NCBI RefSeq assembly: GCF_023703325.1
Contig: NZ_JAMQGM010000001.1
Coordinates: 318,612-382,611, forward strand
DNA from: Streptomyces meridianus
Lineage (GTDB): Bacteria > Actinomycetota > Actinomycetes > Streptomycetales > Streptomycetaceae
Direction: 5' to 3'
Length of the DNA stretch: 64,000 bases
Shown: positions 62,400-64,000 of the stretch, piece by piece
Layout of the letters: each line of letters begins with the position of its first letter
Numbering within the stretch: the first letter of the stretch is position 1
Notes under the pieces: model-generated
Told to the model about the DNA's origin: nothing
What the model saw: the letters and a program-made list of their open reading frames with translations, nothing else
Databases searched by the model: none
Made by a program: the position numbers and the translations under genes

Positions 62400-63473
62400 A
62401 TGGCTTCCGTGATCGACGACCTCTGCCGCCACCCCGTCGTGCAGGCACCGATGGCCGGTGGCGCGTCCTGTCCCGCACTCGCCGCGGCTGTGAGCGAGGC
62501 GGGCGGCCTCGGGTTCCTGGCGGCCGGCTACCGGACGGCGGAGGACATGCGCCGCGAGATCCGCGCCCTGCGGGAACTCACAAGCCGCCCCTTCGGCGTG
62601 AACCTGTTCCTGCCCCAGCCGGAACCCGTCGCCGCTCCCGAGGAGGTCGCCGCCTACGCGGAGCGACTGGCCCGGGAGGCCGAGCACTACGGAACCGGGC
62701 TCGGTGCCGCAGACGGCCCCGCCGACGACGATTACGCCGCCAAAATGGCCGCCCTGCTGGACGATCCGGTACCCCTGGTCTCCTTCACGTTCGGCTGCCC
62801 GTCCCGTTCCGACCTGGCCGCGCTGTCCGCGGCGGGCACGGTCACCGTCGTCACGGTCACCTCGCCCGCCGAGGCCCGCGCCGCTGCGGACGCCGGCGCG
62901 GACGCCGTCTGCGTGCAGGGGGCCGAAGCCGGCGGCCACCAGGGCACCCACCGGGACGACCCGTCCGCCGACCACGCCGCCCTGGGGCTGCTGACCCGGC
63001 TCGCCCAGGTACGCGAAGCGGTACGGCTTCCGGTGATCGCGGCCGGCGGCATCATGCGCGGTCGGCAGATCGCGGCCGTCCTGGCCGCCGGCGCGGACGC
63101 CGCCCAACTCGGCACCGCGTTCCTCGTCACCCCCGAGTCCGGGGCCTCCCCGTTGCACAAACAGGCGCTCACCGATGCTCAGTTCACGCACACGGAACTG
63201 ACCCGGGCGTTCTCCGGACGGCCGGCCCGCGGGCTCGTCAACCGCTTCCTGAGCGAGTACGGCCCGTACGCGCCCGCCGCCTATCCGCAGGTGCACTTCC
63301 TCGCAGCGGGGCTGCGCCGGGCCGCGGCGGCGACCGGAGATCCCCAGGGCATGGGGCTGTGGGCAGGGCAGGGGCACCGGCTGGCCCGGGGCCTGCCCGC
63401 CGGGCAGCTGGTCGACGTGCTGACAGCCGAACTCGCCGAAGCCCGGCGGTCGTTCGCCGAAGGCCGGGACTGA
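62400..63473 (+). CDS. Nitronate monooxygenase-like FMN enzyme
   Basis: TIM-barrel flavoprotein of 357 aa from ATG 62400. Family motifs: HPVVQAPMAGGASCPALAAAVSEAGGLGFLAAG, VSFTFGCPS, VCVQGAEAGGHQGTH (catalytic-His region), and the FMN-phosphate loop VIAAGGIMRGRQIAAVLAAGADAAQLGTAFL. It probably oxidises nitronates such as propionate 3-nitronate, but relatives also include enoyl-reductase-like enzymes, so the substrate is not certain. It is divergent from the phosphatase gene. Confidence 0.9.
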   Translation: MASVIDDLCRHPVVQAPMAGGASCPALAAAVSEAGGLGFLAAGYRTAEDMRREIRALRELTSRPFGVNLFLPQPEPVAAPEEVAAYAERLAREAEHYGTGLGAADGPADDDYAAKMAALLDDPVPLVSFTFGCPSRSDLAALSAAGTVTVVTVTSPAEARAAADAGADAVCVQGAEAGGHQGTHRDDPSADHAALGLLTRLAQVREAVRLPVIAAGGIMRGRQIAAVLAAGADAAQLGTAFLVTPESGASPLHKQALTDAQFTHTELTRAFSGRPARGLVNRFLSEYGPYAPAAYPQVHFLAAGLRRAAAATGDPQGMGLWAGQGHRLARGLPAGQLVDVLTAELAEARRSFAEGRD

Positions 63474-63626
63474 CGGGGCCCGACCGGCACGGGGCCGCCG
63501 GAACGGCGCCGGACCCTGCGGCGGGCGTCCGGGCGGGGACCCGAGGCCGCCCGCCGCGGACACCCGAAGGTTCCGTGCTCACCGGAACGGCTGGTGGGAG
63601 AGGTGCAAGGTCAATAGTGTGGCGGG

Positions 63627-64000
63627 GTGACGCAGCCTTCGTACCTCCGGTTCCCGCATCTGCACGGCGAGTTGATCACGTTCACCGCCGAGGACGACGT
63701 CTGGGCCGCCTCCCTCGACGGCGGCCGTGCCTGGCGGGTCAGCAGCGACAACATGCCCGTCAACCACCCACGAATCTCGCCCGACGGCGAGCACATCGCC
63801 TGGACCTCAACCCGTGACGGCGCCCCCGAAGTGCACGTCGCCGCCGTCGACGGCGGCCCTTCGCAGCGGCTGACGCACTGGGGGACACGGACCTCCGTGC
63901 GGGGCTGGACCTCCGACGGCAAGGTGCTCGCGCTCTCCACCACCGGGCAGATGTCGTTGCGCCGCACCTGGGCCCGGGCCGTCCCGCTCGACGGCGGCCC
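63627..64000 (+). CDS. Tricorn-like S41 protease, N-terminal part
   Basis: Only the first 124 codons fall in the window; the gene continues past the right edge. It begins MTQPSYLRFPHLHGELITF and shows WD40-like propeller repeats (SPDGEHIAWTSTRDG...EVHVAAVDGG and WTSDGKVLALSTTG), as in the N-terminal beta-propeller of tricorn proteases. The catalytic S41 domain is not visible here. TAGTGT at 63615-63620 ends six bases before the GTG, suggesting a leaderless transcript. Confidence 0.85.
   Translation, partial: MTQPSYLRFPHLHGELITFTAEDDVWAASLDGGRAWRVSSDNMPVNHPRISPDGEHIAWTSTRDGAPEVHVAAVDGGPSQRLTHWGTRTSVRGWTSDGKVLALSTTGQMSLRRTWARAVPLDGG

Overview
The window reads as chromosomal DNA of a Streptomyces-type actinomycete. 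It is very GC-rich, coding frames show strong third-position G/C, GTG starts are frequent, and MreB, RNase E, HrcA, L21/L27 and Obg are near-identical to Streptomyces proteins I remember. From memory, gene order matches the conserved S. coelicolor core stretch around SCO2550-SCO2617, here starting beside valS. It is mostly core housekeeping DNA, with no prophage, integrase, CRISPR array or biosynthetic cluster.

Layout. (1) 1-5.9 kb: partial Pro-rich membrane protein (-), then valS, folC, a DUF4233 membrane protein and ndk. (2) 6.1-12.4 kb: the spore-wall/shape cluster mreB-mreC-mreD-pbp2-rodA, tightly packed with 4-nt overlaps. (3) 12.5-23.4 kb: CYTH-CHAD protein, the TIGR03960/TIGR03936 radical-SAM pair, RNase E (rne), rplU-rpmA, obgE. 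(4) 23.5-30.4 kb: a TagF-like wall-polymer transferase on the minus strand, proB, proA and two membrane proteins sharing a cytoplasmic motif. (5) 30.4-35.8 kb: M48 protease (-), two tiny membrane proteins, nadD, an LCP/LytR_C-like protein, rsfS and a histidine phosphatase that appears to start at CTG. (6) 35.9-40 kb: two identical tRNA-Ala(GGC) genes flanking two small zinc proteins and a GT87-type mannosyltransferase-like protein, then a DUF5302 gene and an orphan type II thioesterase (-). (7) 40-50.2 kb: a leucine-rich leader peptide with attenuator and leuS, an unknown membrane/coiled-coil protein, degV, comEA-comEC, an antisense 81-aa gene and holA. (8) 50.2-64 kb: rpsT (-), lepA, acyl-CoA synthetase, hemW, DUF3097 and MBL-fold genes (-), CIRCE-hrcA-dnaJ, rsmE, a PTP-like phosphatase (-), nitronate monooxygenase-like gene, and the start of a tricorn-like protease.

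Functional themes. The mre cluster, the TagF-like protein, the paired motif proteins and the LCP-like protein all point to envelope or spore-wall assembly. valS, leuS, obgE, rsfS, lepA, rplU, rpmA, rpsT, rsmE and rne concern translation and RNA. The most interesting regulatory structure is the leuS leader: a 12-aa peptide with three consecutive Leu codons, followed by a hairpin and a T-run. Other points worth a look are probable CTG starts, many probable leaderless starts, a 203-bp inverted-repeat element after hemW, and a comEC reading frame that runs on through an antisense gene into holA.
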